Assembly (NCBI RefSeq): GCF_030272615.1
Contig: NC_081409.1
Location: 873,322,626 to 873,386,625, forward strand
Origin: Cryptomeria japonica
Lineage: Eukaryota; Streptophyta; Pinopsida; Cupressales; Cupressaceae
Length of the DNA stretch: 64,000 nucleotides
Direction: 5' to 3'
Below are positions 11,281 to 22,537 of this stretch, piece after piece (position 1 is the stretch's first letter; the number at the start of each line of letters is the position of its first letter). A program made the translations under genes and the position numbers. Below the pieces are notes generated by a model. That model was given only the letters and a program-made list of their open reading frames with translations, was not told the origin of the DNA and did no database searches.

Positions 11281-11420
11281 TTAGATTGAAGAAATTTTTG
11301 ACAATAGGATCGAGCATGGTACCCAAAGTAGTCAGTACAAAGAATAACTTGCGAAGTGGAAGAACAAACCAGTGGAAGAATCATCTTGGATTTCTCAAGC
11401 AGAGGTAGACCACCTTTGGT
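11281..11420 (+). pseudogene. Element B chromodomain (integrase C-terminus)
   Basis: Directly after the integrase C-terminal region the same frame reads IEEIFDNRIEHGTQ, then QYKE-stop-LAKWKNKPVEESSW. This matches the chromodomain pattern (IxxIL..R...EYLVKWKGYP.EE.TWE), with the stop where a conserved aromatic residue is expected. The domain defines chromoviruses and is thought to steer integration to modified chromatin. Confidence 0.75.
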
Positions 11421-12977
11421 GCAAGAGCACCTTCACAATTTTGGCTTGTTTGATCCTGATGGGATCAAGAATTGAATAAAGGACTATTGTCAGAGTCCAA
11501 GTGTGTTTTTTAGGTTTCATTATATTTTAGGTTTATCTTAGAGTGGTTTCGATAATGTTACTCAAGTTTTCTTTCCATTTTTGGCCCATAGTGCCTTGTA
11601 AGCCAAAAATGGCATTATAGTGAAAATGTGTTAAATAAATTGTAACAAGCTTAGAAAGGGATTGGAGTAGGTCTATTTAATGATTTGACACCATCTCAAA
11701 TGGTTAGGTGGAAGATATTTGTCTTGTAGGTCAAAAATGCACTAAGAGTAAAAAATTGCCAATGTTGTCAAGCAACATTTTGACAAAAAGTGAGAAAAGT
11801 TGTAAAATCACTCTACAATTTTGGATGCCATAAGGGTTGAAATGGTTTGAGTGTTCCTATATAAGGACACTTCAAACATTGTAAATGGGTTGGCTTGGTA
11901 TTAGAAAGAAGAAGTTAATGAAATATGACTATTTTTCATGCTTTTTGAGAAAAACAATTGTTGTAACAGTCCATACAGAGCACTATTTCCATATTGTTCT
12001 TTCATGGGAGTTTGTGTCATGGTTATATGAAGGTTTTTAATTCTTTGTGTTAGGGTTTTTACTATGTTTTGGTTTATCAAAAAAAATCTTTTAGTTTTTG
12101 CCTGCTCGCTACCCTGTCAAGGGTTTGAAGCTCTAAAATGTCACCACTTGACTAATCCAGGTCTGGGAACCCACATAATGGATTTAGTAAAGTTGGAAAT
12201 CATGTATATACTATACATATTATTTTTTGTGTACCAAAAGTGTGGTTGGAAGAAGAACTTGAGTGAATACTAGGCAAGTATTGGTTATTTGGCTAGTAGC
12301 ATGAACAAAAAACTCAAGATTTGCACCCAAAAGTAATTTGGAGTGAACAAATGAATGAGGTAGAGGTCTGGGAATGTGACCAAGGTTGTTAAACATCATT
12401 TTGATGTGTTAGAGTAGCTTGTTTCATTTAATCATTCTCTTGTTGTAAGCAAAATAGTGAGTTCACTGATTTTTTGGAATTTATGTTTGTGTCACCAAAA
12501 TGCTCATTGGAATGCTTCAAATCATAATCCAAGCCTTGTAACTAAGAAGGTAATGTAATAGGAAGAATCTTTAGAGTTTTTCAGACCTCATTAAGGTGTA
12601 TTTCCAATTCAAACTCTTCATTATGCAGGTCGAAAAGTGTAGCAGTAATTGACTGGTAAAAGGGCAACAAATTGACACTGCAAGAGGCAATTTTACTACT
12701 TTCTCACTTGTTTGCCAAGTGTTTGGCATTATGTTTGCAGGATAGAAATAGGGGAAGACTCTATTTGGTTTGGCAAAAATTCTAAGTTAGTTTGGGTACT
12801 TGATGAGAGGAGTTGGAAAGACTTCTCAATGTTCTTTGGTCTAAACCCTACCAAACCCTCCAAAAGTGCCTAAAATGGTGGACAACCCTCATATTGCCAT
12901 AACAGTGGCCTAAACCATGAAAATCAATTAGCATATAACTCTAAACCATCAACCAAGTTAGCTTTGTGGAAGGTTTT
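11421..12977 (+). other. Noncoding 3' internal region of B, first part
   Basis: About 1.5 kb after the chromodomain with no convincing gene. Contains degenerate near-repeats (GTAAGCCAAAAATGGCATTA near 11597 and GTAGGTCAAAAATGCACTAA near 11727). Ends at the insertion point of C. Confidence 0.6.
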
Positions 12978-14435
12978 TATTGGCATTATGTGAACCAGTA
13001 TGAGGACATGACGACATTATATGTTGTCATTGATGTCAATATGCTGAAGAAGAGAGAACTGGCATGTTACCAAGAACCGGTATATGTGAGAACCGGCATA
13101 ACATTGTGAACCAGTATATGTGCCAAAGTGAAGTGGTGTATCTGTTCAAGGTGAACTGGTACATGGAAGCTTTGTATGACTACCAGTTGGTAGTCTCAGG
13201 GTTTCTGGTTGAAGTGCTTTAAGCCTGTGTGACTCAACCGGTGACTTTGTGTGATGAGTTAGCATTGTAACGAAGAACAGACCATGTTGCCATGTCAGCC
13301 TTGTGTGCGTGAAGGATCTTGCATGAAGGAGATTGTTCTCTTCTACCTTGGGAATGTGTGAAGTCTGTCAATGGTGAAAACGTGTGATGGGCTATCAGCC
13401 ATCATGAAAGCGGTGGAAAACGAACAATGGTGAACATCTTAAGATTGTTTCAAGACTGTTGCATTTAATGCAATATGTTCAATGGTCAGGATTGAACCAT
13501 TTGAATTGCTTAACTTAACAGGTTTAGGGTTTAGAGTTTATACTACCGACCTATCTTTCCTATAAGGTCGTTGATGTGTTCTTTTTGAAGTTGTTGGCAA
13601 AAGTTGTATGTGTGTATCCAAGTGAAGTGATATGTGATTCTTGCCAAACTAGAGGAGAGAAGTGATACCTACAAAGTGTAAGTGCAGAAGGTGAAGAGGA
13701 GCTAAAGAAGATCTGCATTGGCATTGAGTGTTGTTTCTAGATCATTGTAAAACTTGATGATCTTTAACCACCTCAATAGTTGGAAAATCCCTTAATAGGG
13801 TAGCTCTAACCAACTTACTAAAAATCCTTTAATAGGGTGACTCAAATTCATCGAGTTCTTTAAATCCTCTAACAAGGTAATCTTTAACAGGGTTTAACCC
13901 TTAACTAGGTATCTTTTCCATCCCTTAACCGAGTGATCCCTAGAAGGATCGGTTCCTAACAGAACCTGTTGTAATAAGTCTTTAACCGGACTAGGCTCCT
14001 AACAAAGCAGACTTCTAAAGAGTTCAAAACAACTTGTGGGTATTCATCCCCACTGTGGTTTTTCCTAGTTGGGTTTCCACATGAAAAATCTGTGTGTTAT
14101 GTGTGGTGATTTTCATGTTATGGTTTAAGTGATTTGTGTCTGATGTTAAATCATGCTAAACTAGTTGTTATGACTGACTACCTATTCATGCATAAGGGTG
14201 AAATGGAAGTGTAATACCAAGATTGTATGAAAAGATAAGTGTCAACCAGTTTATGCTTATCTCAACTATTCTGGGTTTTGCCGGTTTTACTCTGTTTAAG
14301 AGCGGTAGTACTGTCTGCCTACCAAAGCATAGTGCCTGTTGACTAACCAGTTTTAGGAAAGTGATTTTTGCCTGTACTGATTCACCCCCCCTCTCAGTAC
14401 CGGTTTGGTACTCATCATTCCTCATTAAGTTATCA
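12978..14435 (+). repeat. 5' LTR of element C (1,458 bp)
   Basis: Matches 18834-20312 along its length by eye, with mostly C/T and G/A differences and about 20 bases missing relative to the 3' LTR around 13145. Ends CATTAAGTTATCA. The canonical starting TG is TA. Confidence 0.92.
13521..13566 (+). promoter_or_regulatory. Telo-box and TATA-like box, 5' LTR of C
   Basis: GGTTTAGGGTTTAGAGTTT (13521-13539), followed about 20 bases later by CTATAAGG (from 13560). Promoter role inferred from position. Confidence 0.5.
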
Positions 14436-14437
14436 AT

Positions 14438-14449
14438 TGGTATCAGAGC
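14438..14449 (+). other. Primer-binding site of element C (initiator tRNA-Met)
   Basis: TGGTATCAGAGC, two bases after the LTR end. Confidence 0.92.
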
Positions 14450-14506
14450 ATCCTCTAGGTCCTCTATGTTGTAAGCTTAACTACTTGAGGAAAAGATCCT
14501 ATTGTA

Positions 14507-15500
14507 ATGATGAAGGGGGAAGGTCCAAAGTTCAATAGAGATGACTTCAAAATATGGAAGGACAGAATGAAGATTTACATTAGAAGCATGGGTGCTCAAC
14601 ACTGAAGCTATGTTGAGAGTGCCTTTGTTATTCCTACCGGCACTCTCACCGATGATCAAAAAAGAGAAATACAGGAGAATGGGCAAGTCATGGAAGCCCT
14701 AATCAGTAGCTTATCTGACATTAAGTTCATTGATGTCCAGGATAAAGACAACCCCAAAGAAGTATGGGACACTCTTGAGAGTATCTATGGTGGTGATGAG
14801 CATGTAAAACAAGATGAGGAAGAAAGCCTTAGAGGGAAATTTGTAGATTGAAGGTGAGACCATTCAACAGTATGGAATAAGAATCAAAACTGTTGCTAGG
14901 GATATCAAAAGTGCAAGTGGTAAAATGGAAGATTCCACCGTGGTAAGCAAAGTTTTGAGATCCTTGTTATCAGTCTATGCAATAAGGGTTGCTGCTATTC
15001 AGGAATTAAGATCAATAGACAAGACCAAGGTATCTCTTGATTCCATCATTGCAAAGTTGACAGCCTATGAGCTAAATAGTTTTGATGTCAGTGTTCAAAA
15101 GACTGAATCAGCTTTTAAAGCCTCTATTGTACCATCAAGAAAAGGAAAGGAAGCATGCACCAGTGGTGAACCGAGATAGAACAAAGAAATGGATGATGAG
15201 GAGATCCTAGTGGAATTTGAAGCTCTTCTTGCTAGGAAACTTCCAAAAGGAATTGGTAAATACAGAGGTAAGCTCCCTTTGAAATGCTTTTCTTGTAACC
15301 AGATAGGACATATTGCTATAAATTGTCCTAATGGTGACAACAAGGATAAACTGGAGAGGTTCAAAAAATTCAAAGGAGGAAACTGGAGAAACTATTTTGT
15401 TGCAGTTGATGAAGGTGTCATAGATGAGGAATCAGAAGATGAAGAGAATGAAGACATTGTGTTTGTTGTAGTAAAGGAAGATGTGTCAGACAAGAAGGCT
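14507..15500 (+). pseudogene. Element C gag
   Basis: Begins MMKGEGPKFNRDDFKIW. Conserved blocks include LISSLSDIKFIDVQDKD, SIYGGDEHVKQ and LRSLLSVYAIRVAAIQELR; the zinc knuckle is CFSCNQIGHIAINC (about 15285-15325, CX2CX4HX4C). One frameshift lies between 14816 and 14856. TAG stops occur at 15177 and elsewhere. Acidic stretch EESEDEENEDIVF leads into the protease. Confidence 0.87.
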
Positions 15501-15854
15501 CTTGTCTCCTGCTTTGATAATTCCAATGAGTGGATTATTGATAGTGGTTGTTCTCACCATATGACTAGTGATCGGAGCAAGTTTCTATCTTTGGAAGAAT
15601 ATGATGGTGGTGTGGTTCATTTTTGTAATGATGCACCATGTATGGTTAAAGGAAGAGGGTCCATCTCTCTGAATGGAAAGAGAAGTGCTGACAATGTGTA
15701 TTGGGTGGAAGGTCTCAGACATAATCTATTAATCGTTGCCCAGCTGAATGATAGTGGACTCATTCTGGAATTCAAAAAGGGAGTGTGCATAATCAAAGGA
15801 AAGAATGGTGAATTGATGGCAACCGGTATGCAAACCAAATGCAACTTATTTTAG
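15501..15854 (+). pseudogene. Element C aspartic protease
   Basis: Active site WIIDSGCSHHMTSD (about 15531-15572), then YDGGVVHFCNDAP, GRGSISLNGKRSAD and YWVEGLRHNLLIVAQL. Ends at a TAG at 15852 where Gln is expected. Same frame as gag and integrase. Confidence 0.85.
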
Positions 15855-16920
15855 TTAGATGCAAATGTAAGTACACGTCTTATGGCTAAATTTGATGATA
15901 GTTGGATATGGCATAGGAGACTCTGCCATGTAAACTTTGACAACATTGTGAAGGCTAGCAAGACCAAGGCAGTCAGAGGATTGTCAGTGCTGAGAAAACT
16001 AGAAAATCCTCTGTGTAGGGAGTGTCAACTTGGGAAAATGTCTTCCTCAACTTTCAAAGGTAAATCCTTCACTGCTGACAATTTACTCGATCTTGTGCAT
16101 ACTGATTTGTGTGGCCCTATGAAAACTAGGAGTGTGTAGGGAGATAGCTATTTCATGATTCTAACTGATGATTGCTCAAGAATGATGTGGGTCACATTCT
16201 TAAAGGATAAGTCTGAAGCTTTTGGAAAGTTCAAAGCTTTCAAAGCATTGGTAGAAAAGGAAAGTGGTAGAAGAATCAAATGCCTTAGAACTAATCAAGG
16301 AGGTGAGTTCGCTTTCGGTGAATTCAACAAATATTGTGAAGAGAATGACATAAAGAGGAAACTATTTGCCCCCTAGACTCCACAGCAGAATGGCTTAGCA
16401 GAGAGAAACAACCGGACTGTGGTTGAAGTAGCTAGAACTATGTTGATCCAAGGAAAAGTTGCTCACACCTTTTGGAGAGAAGCAGTGAGCACTGCAGTAT
16501 ACACAATGAACCGGGTACTTATCAAGAAAGGAAAAGACAAGACTCCTTATGAGTATTGGACCGGTAAGACTCCAGTAGTAAGATACTTTAGAATATTTGG
16601 TAGCAAGTGTTATATCAAGAGAAGTGAACATCAGAGTAAGTTCGATGCAAAATGTGATGAAGGAATATTCCTAGGATATTCCACTAAGAGAAAAGCTCTC
16701 AAATGTTTCAATAATAGGACTTAGAAAATTGTTGAAAGCATTAATGTTAGAGTTGATGAAAACTCTAGAAAATCTGAGGAAACCGACAGTATGCAAGTAA
16801 GAGATGAACTGGTAGTAACCTTGTGGGAATCGGTTACTAATCAGCCAAGTACCAGTAATAGTGGCCCTTCACCGATAGACATTGATGCTAATGAAAATGA
16901 GAATGAAGAAGAAAAGTAGG
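15855..16920 (+). pseudogene. Element C integrase
   Basis: Pre-integrase zinc region WIWHRRLCHVNFDN ... CRECQLGKM, then core with LVHTDLCGPMK, ILTDDCSRMMWVTFL, LRTNQGGEFAF (second catalytic Asp is Asn) and PQQNGLAERNN with the Glu. The C-terminal block AHTFWREAVSTAVY and FGSKCYIKRSE follows. TAG stops at 16137, 16374, 16722 and 16917, each where Gln is expected or plausible. Confidence 0.87.
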
Positions 16921-18587
16921 AGGAATTAGTCAAGAGCATTCCTCAATATGTCAAACTGAATCATGATCCTAAGCAGATCATAGGAGATAAGGATGCAGAA
17001 ATCCTTACAAGAAGAAAGATCAGAGAGAATTATTGTATGATCTCTAAATTTGAGCCTAAATCATTCAAAGAGGCACATAAAGATGAAGACTGGATCAAGG
17101 CAATGGAGGAGGAACTTGACCAGATAGAGAAGAATGGTTCATAGTCTTTGGTACCCAGACCGGAGCATAAAAATGTCATTGGAGCCAAATGGGTTTTCAG
17201 AAACAAGCTGAATGAGGATGGCATAGTGGTTAGAAACAAAGCTAGACTAGTATGTAAAGGATATGCTCAAGAAGAAGGAGAGAACTATGGAGAAACCTTT
17301 TCTCCAGTAGCCAAATTGGAAGGAGTTCGTATGCTTCTTGCATATGCAACTTTTAAAGGATTCAAAGTATATCAAATGGATGTAAAATCTGCATTTCTAA
17401 ATGGAGTACTTGAAGAGGAGGTGTATATAGAGCAACCAGATGAGTTTTCCCTATCTAAAGATGGTGACATGGCGTGTAGGCTACATAAAGCCTTATATGG
17501 TCTGAAGCAGGCACCTAGAGCATGGTATGAACATCTGCACTCCCATCTACTAAAGATTGGATTTGAGAGAACAAGCGAAGATAGCAATATCTACTTGAAA
17601 TTTGAAGGAGATTAGATCCTGATCTGTGAGGTATTTTTTGATGACATTATCTTTGGTGGAGATGACAAGATGAGTCATGAGTTTGCAGATGAGATGAAGA
17701 AAGAGTTTGAGATGTCACTCATAGGGGAAATCAAGTTCTTCATTGGATTGCAGATTCAGTAGATGAAAGATGGAATCTTTATCACTTAGTCTAAATATGT
17801 CAAAGAGGTGTTGAAGACCTTTGGCATGGAAGATAGCAAACTAGTTGGTACACCGATGGTGACCGGTTGTAAACTATCCAAAGAGGATGACTCAGCATTG
17901 GTTGATGAGAAGGAATACTGATCAATGATTGGTAAGTTGCATTATGTAGTGCATCACAGACCGGATATTGCACAAGAAGTTGGCATCACTGCAAGGTTCC
18001 AAAAAAGTCCAAGAGAATCCCTATTGGTTGTAGTCAAGTAGATTCTTACGTATCTGAAGGGAACTATTGATTATGGATTGTGGTATCCATATGGCAAGGA
18101 TTTCAACTTGAAAGTATTCATAGATGCTGATTAGGTAGGTAATGTGGATGACTGGAAGAGCACAACCGGTGGTGCACTCTTTCTCAGTGGTAGACTAGTC
18201 TCATGGTTGAGTAAGAAGCAGAGTTATATCTCTCAGTCTACAGTGGAAGAAAAGTATGTTGCAGCTTTCATGAACTGCACTCAGACAATTTGGATGAAGC
18301 ATGTATTAAATGGGTTCAAAGTTCCTATATCTGAACCGGTAAATATATTTTGTGACAATACTAGTGCAATTAACATCTCCAAGAATCTGGTTTTACATTC
18401 TAGAACCAAGCACTTTGAGCTTAAGTATCATTTCTTGAGGTAAAAGGTTCAGAACAAAGAGATTGCACTAGAACATGTTTCCAACAAGGAGCAATTAGCA
18501 GACATATTCACCAAGCCTCTCCCAAAGGCTACATTTATGTACTTAAGAGGTGAGTTAGGGGTGTTGCCCCTTCAGGAGGTAGACTAA
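16921..18587 (+). pseudogene. Element C RT-RNase H
   Basis: RT blocks [53 protein letters not shown] and the active site EVFFDDIIFGG (FFDD; other copies have FVDD). RNase H shows DDWKSTTGGALFL, SQSTVEEKYVAAF, FCDNTSAINISKN and KEQLADIFTKPLPK. Natural stop TAA at 18585-18587. In-frame stops at 17142, 17613, 17760, 17787, 17918, 18039, 18132 and 18441; most are TAG. Confidence 0.88.
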
Positions 18588-18833
18588 AAGGTATATACTC
18601 CACATCAGTCAAGTATTGCATAGTCAAATCTCTCTTCAAGATTGATGTGTTGAAGGATTCTACTCCTCAAGGAGAGCAGCATAATGGAACAGGAAAGCTT
18701 GTGCCTCCACTTTGGCATTGTTGTCAAAGGGGCAGAAGAAGTGAAGCGAAGAAGATATCTATAGAAATTGGGGGAGAAGATGTGAAGCGGTGAGATATCT
18801 TTGTATATTGCCATCAATGCCAAAGGGGGAGAT
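18588..18833 (+). other. 3' UTR of C with repeated polypurine tracts
   Basis: Purine tracts at about 18728 (AAAGGGGCAGAAGAAG), 18767 (TTGGGGGAGAAGA) and next to the LTR at 18821-18832 (CAAAGGGGGAGA). The last would prime plus-strand synthesis. Confidence 0.75.
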
Positions 18834-20312
18834 TGTTGGCATTATGTGAACCAGTATGAGGACATGATGACATTGTATGTTGTCATTGATGTCAATATGT
18901 TGAAGAAGAGAGAAACAACATGTTACCAAGAACTGGTATATGTGAGAACCGGTATAACATTGTGAACCGGTATGTGCCAAAGTGAAGTGGTGTGTCTGTT
19001 CAAGGTGAACCAACATGTTGATATGGGAACCGGTACATGGAAGCTTTGTATGACTACTGGTTGGTAGTCTCAGGGTTTCCGATTGAAGTGCTTCAAGCCT
19101 GTGTGACTCAACCGGTGACTTTGTGTGATGAGTTAGCATTGTAACAAAGAATAGACCATGTTGCCACATTAGCCTTGTGCACGTGAAGGATCTTGCATGA
19201 AGGAGATTGTTCTCTTCTACCTCGAGAATGTGCGAAGTCTGTAAACAGTGAAAACGCGTGATGGGTTATCAGCCATCATGAAAGTGATGGAAAATGAACG
19301 ATGGTGAACATCTTAAGATCAGTTCAAGACTGTTGCATTTAATGCAATATGTTCAACAGTTAGGATTGAACCATTTGAATTGCTTAACTTAATAGGTTTA
19401 GGGTTTAGGGTTTATACTACCGACCTATCTTTCCTATAAGGTCATTGATGTGTTTCTTTCTGAAGTTGTTGGCAAAAGTTGTATGTGTGTATCCAAGTGA
19501 AGTGATACATGATTATTGCTACACTAGAGGAGAGAAATGATACCTACAGAGTGTAAGTGTAGAAGGTGAAGAGGAGCTAAAGCGGATCTGCATTGGCATT
19601 GAGTGTTGTTTCCAGATCATTGTAAAACTTATTGATCTTTAACCACCTCAACAGTTGGAAAATCCCTTAACAGGGTAGCTCTAACCAGCTTACTAAAAAT
19701 CCTTTAACAAGGTGACTCAAATTCATTGAGTTCTTTAAATCCTCTAACAAGGTGATCTTTAACAGGGTTTAACCCTTAATCGGGTATCTTTGCCATCCCT
19801 TAACCAGGTGATCCCTAGCAGGATCGATTCCTAACAAAACCTGTTGTAATAAGTATTTAACTGGACTAAGCTCCTAATAGAGAAGACTTCTAAAGAGCTC
19901 AAAATAGCTTGTGGGTATTCATTCCCACTGTGGTTTTTCCCAGTTGGGTTTCCACATGAAAAATCTATGTGTTATGTGTGGTAATTTTCATGTTATGGTT
20001 TAAGTGATTTGTGTCTAATGTTAAATCATGCTAAACTAGTTGTTATGACTGACTACATGTTCATGCATAATGGTGAAATGGAAGTGTAATACCAAGATTG
20101 TATGAAAAGATAAGCGTCAACCGGTTTATGCTTATCTCAGCTATTCTGGGTTTTGCTAGTTGTACTTTTTTTAAGACTGGTAGTACTGTCTACCTGCCAA
20201 AGCACAGTGCCTGCTGACTAATCAGTTTCAGGAAAGTGATTTTTGCCTGTAGTGATTCACTCCCCCCCTCTCAGTACTGGTTTGGTACTCATCATTCCTC
20301 ATTAAGTTATCA
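18834..20312 (+). repeat. 3' LTR of element C (1,479 bp)
   Basis: TGTTGGCATTATG ... CATTAAGTTATCA. Homologous to 12978-14435. Conserved C-tract GATTCACTCCCCCCCTCTCAG near 20255-20275. Confidence 0.92.
19395..19440 (+). promoter_or_regulatory. Telo-box and TATA-like box, 3' LTR of C
   Basis: GGTTTAGGGTTTAGGGTTT at 19395-19413 and CTATAAG at 19434-19440. Confidence 0.5.
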
Positions 20313-20910
20313 ATTTGTCCATCGTTTAGCAAAATAAGAAAAAATGTGCCAATTAGGCCTCCACGGCCAGTAGCCCTTTTTGGTTGCATAACACACAAAT
20401 GACAGTTTTGGTCAAAATGCTCAAACCCGATCAAAAGGAGGAGTTGGGGGCTTGTGAAACCTTGGGAGATTAATCCTAAATAGTGAGACAAATGCCAAAT
20501 AGGCCTTGGAATAGTGTGTAGTCCCTTTTAAATTTTTTTTACCCTTTGGTTGGAATTTGAGTAGCTAAGGGCTATGAGCCTAAAACCAAATTGTGAGCAT
20601 CAAACCTTGAAGAAAACTTTTCTGCCCCTACATGTCCATGTAGAAGACTCCTAATACACTATGGAACAATGGGGTGAATGCCAAAGATTAGAGATTGAGG
20701 GTGTGCAGATGGGTGGAGTGAGTATTTTGAGCATGGGTATGAGCCAACACCTTAAGGGGAGTTTGTTAGGAAGGTGATACTAGAAGTACATGATACTATA
20801 GCCATCAAGACTGATTTTGTAAATGCATATAGTAGACTCAAACATGTTTTTGGGTAGAAAATTAAACTTCTTGAGAGTGAGAGGCTCACTTTCTATTAAC
20901 CCCAGATGTC
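20313..20910 (+). other. Noncoding 3' internal region of B, second part
   Basis: About 600 bp between C and the 3' LTR of B. No gene seen. A purine run (TTAAGGGGAGTTTG, about 20752-20765) resembles a polypurine tract but lies about 145 bases before the LTR; none is seen immediately next to it. Confidence 0.6.
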
Positions 20911-21121
20911 TGATGCAGGAGCATTCGCGGTTCATAGCAATCTTGCATCAACCAAAAAAAAAATCTTTTCTATTTGTAGTTTCAGTTTTTCTTTTTATGT
21001 GTCCTAGTTTTGGCACATTGGTTTCCTGTGGGGTTGGATTCTTCTTGAAGACTTGATCACCTTGCTTTCTTTCTAACCGCATGTCATTTGGATCACTTTC
21101 TGGTAAGATATTGTTGGATAT
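20911..21121 (+). repeat. 3' LTR of element B, first part
   Basis: TGATGCAGGAGC... matches the first part of 6054-6809. Cut at 21121 by a solo LTR. Confidence 0.9.
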
Positions 21122-22537
21122 TGTTGGTATATGATGATAATGTATGTTGTCATTGATGTCAATAAGTGTAAGTGAACCAGTATGTAGATTGAAAGAAGTT
21201 GGTGAACCGGTATGAAGAGGTATGAAGAGATGTAGTGAACTGGTGTCAAGGTTTCACTAAGTGTGACTACTGGTTGGTAGTCTCAGCTCTAGGGTTTCTG
21301 GTTTGGCAATCTCACTTGTGCGATGCAACCGATGATACTCCATGATGAGTTAGCTAAGAGATGTGAATGAGATCGAGGTGCCATGTCAGCCTTGTGCACG
21401 TGAAGGATTTCCTTGAGGATCTTGCATGAGAAGATCAACTGCATTTGAATTCTACCTCGGGAATGATCATTCTTCTTGGTGGTATGAGAAGAGAGCATGA
21501 TGGGTTACTGATTCCCATGTATGGTGAAGAATGAACGATGCAGATTGTCTTGTGATCTATTTGAAATTGTAATACTCTATGCAATGTGTTTGGACGGTCA
21601 GGATTTGACTGGCTGTGTTGTAAACCTAAGATGCTTAGGGTTTAGGTTTTATGCTACTAACCTAATTGGTGTCTATAAGGTCAATGATTTTTATAATTGT
21701 AAAGTTGTTGGCAAATGTTGTGTGTGTATCTGAGTGTTGAGATACTTGCTAGACCAGTAAGAGGAAAACTGCAGAGTGTGATTGTAAAGTAGAGGAAATG
21801 AAAAGGATCTACCTTGGCATGTAGTGTTGTTATCAGATCAGAAGTTTTACCTGTTGTCTTCTAATAATTTCAATAGTCGGAAAATCCCTTTACCAGGTAG
21901 CTTTAACAAGCTTATTGTAAAACCTTTAACAAGGTGACTCAAGATCCTTGAGTTCTTCAAATCCTTTAGTGAGGTAACCTCTAACAAGGTTTCAACATTT
22001 AACAGGGTATATAGCCATCCCTTAACCGGGTGATCTCTAACAGGATTGGTTCCTAACAAAACCTTATTGTATAGTCTTTAACCGGACTAGGCTCTTAACA
22101 GGGTGAGCTTCAAAAGAGTTCAAAAACAAGCTTGTGGGTATTCATCCCCATCGTGGTTTTTCCCATTTGGGTTTCCACGTGAAAAATCTATGTGTTATGT
22201 GTTATGCATTTTTCATGTGATGATTATGTATTATTTGGTTGAATGATTATGCATGCAGAGTTATTACGTTATGGTATTACTGGTATACCACATGCATATG
22301 TTTATGGGTGAAGTTGATATCAAGTATTGATCGTATTTGAAGTGTTTAGACTTATCAGTTTATGGTGTCTTATGTCTTACTATGTTTAACCGGTATTGTC
22401 ATGGTTAAGTTCAGTGATGGCGGCAACTAGTTAGTATTGCTTTAACTGGATAAGTTATTGAGAAAGTTTTTGCCTCTATTGATTCACCCCCCCTCTCAGT
22501 ACTGGTTGGGGTATCTGTTGTTTATCATTATTCATCA
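21122..22537 (+). repeat. Solo LTR of the A/C copia family (1,416 bp)
   Basis: TGTTGGTATATG ... TTATTCATCA without internal sequence, inserted in the 3' LTR of B. Flanks are GATAT (21117-21121) and AATAT (22538-22542), a 4/5 match. Structure and length agree with the LTR of A. Solo LTRs arise by recombination between the two LTRs of an element. Confidence 0.9.
21644..21680 (+). promoter_or_regulatory. Telo-box and TATA-like box in the solo LTR
   Basis: CTTAGGGTTTAGGTTT at 21644-21659, then CTATAAGG near 21673-21680. Confidence 0.45.

Larger units (their letters stand above)
12978..20312 (+). mobile_element. Element C: Ty1/copia (Sirevirus-like), same family as A
   Basis: Complete structure: 5' LTR 12978-14435, primer site 14438-14449, gag, protease, integrase, RT, RNase H, polypurine tract, 3' LTR 18834-20312. 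Inserted in the noncoding 3' part of B. Flanks (GTTTT and ATTTG) match only in part, so the duplication has decayed. The 5' LTR start reads TATTGG instead of TGTTGG. From about 14856 to 18587 the frame is unbroken by indels. Confidence 0.92.

Noticed and set aside
5365-19413. Interstitial telomere repeats
   Set aside because: Only two to three units, at a fixed position inside LTRs; better explained as telo-box promoter elements.
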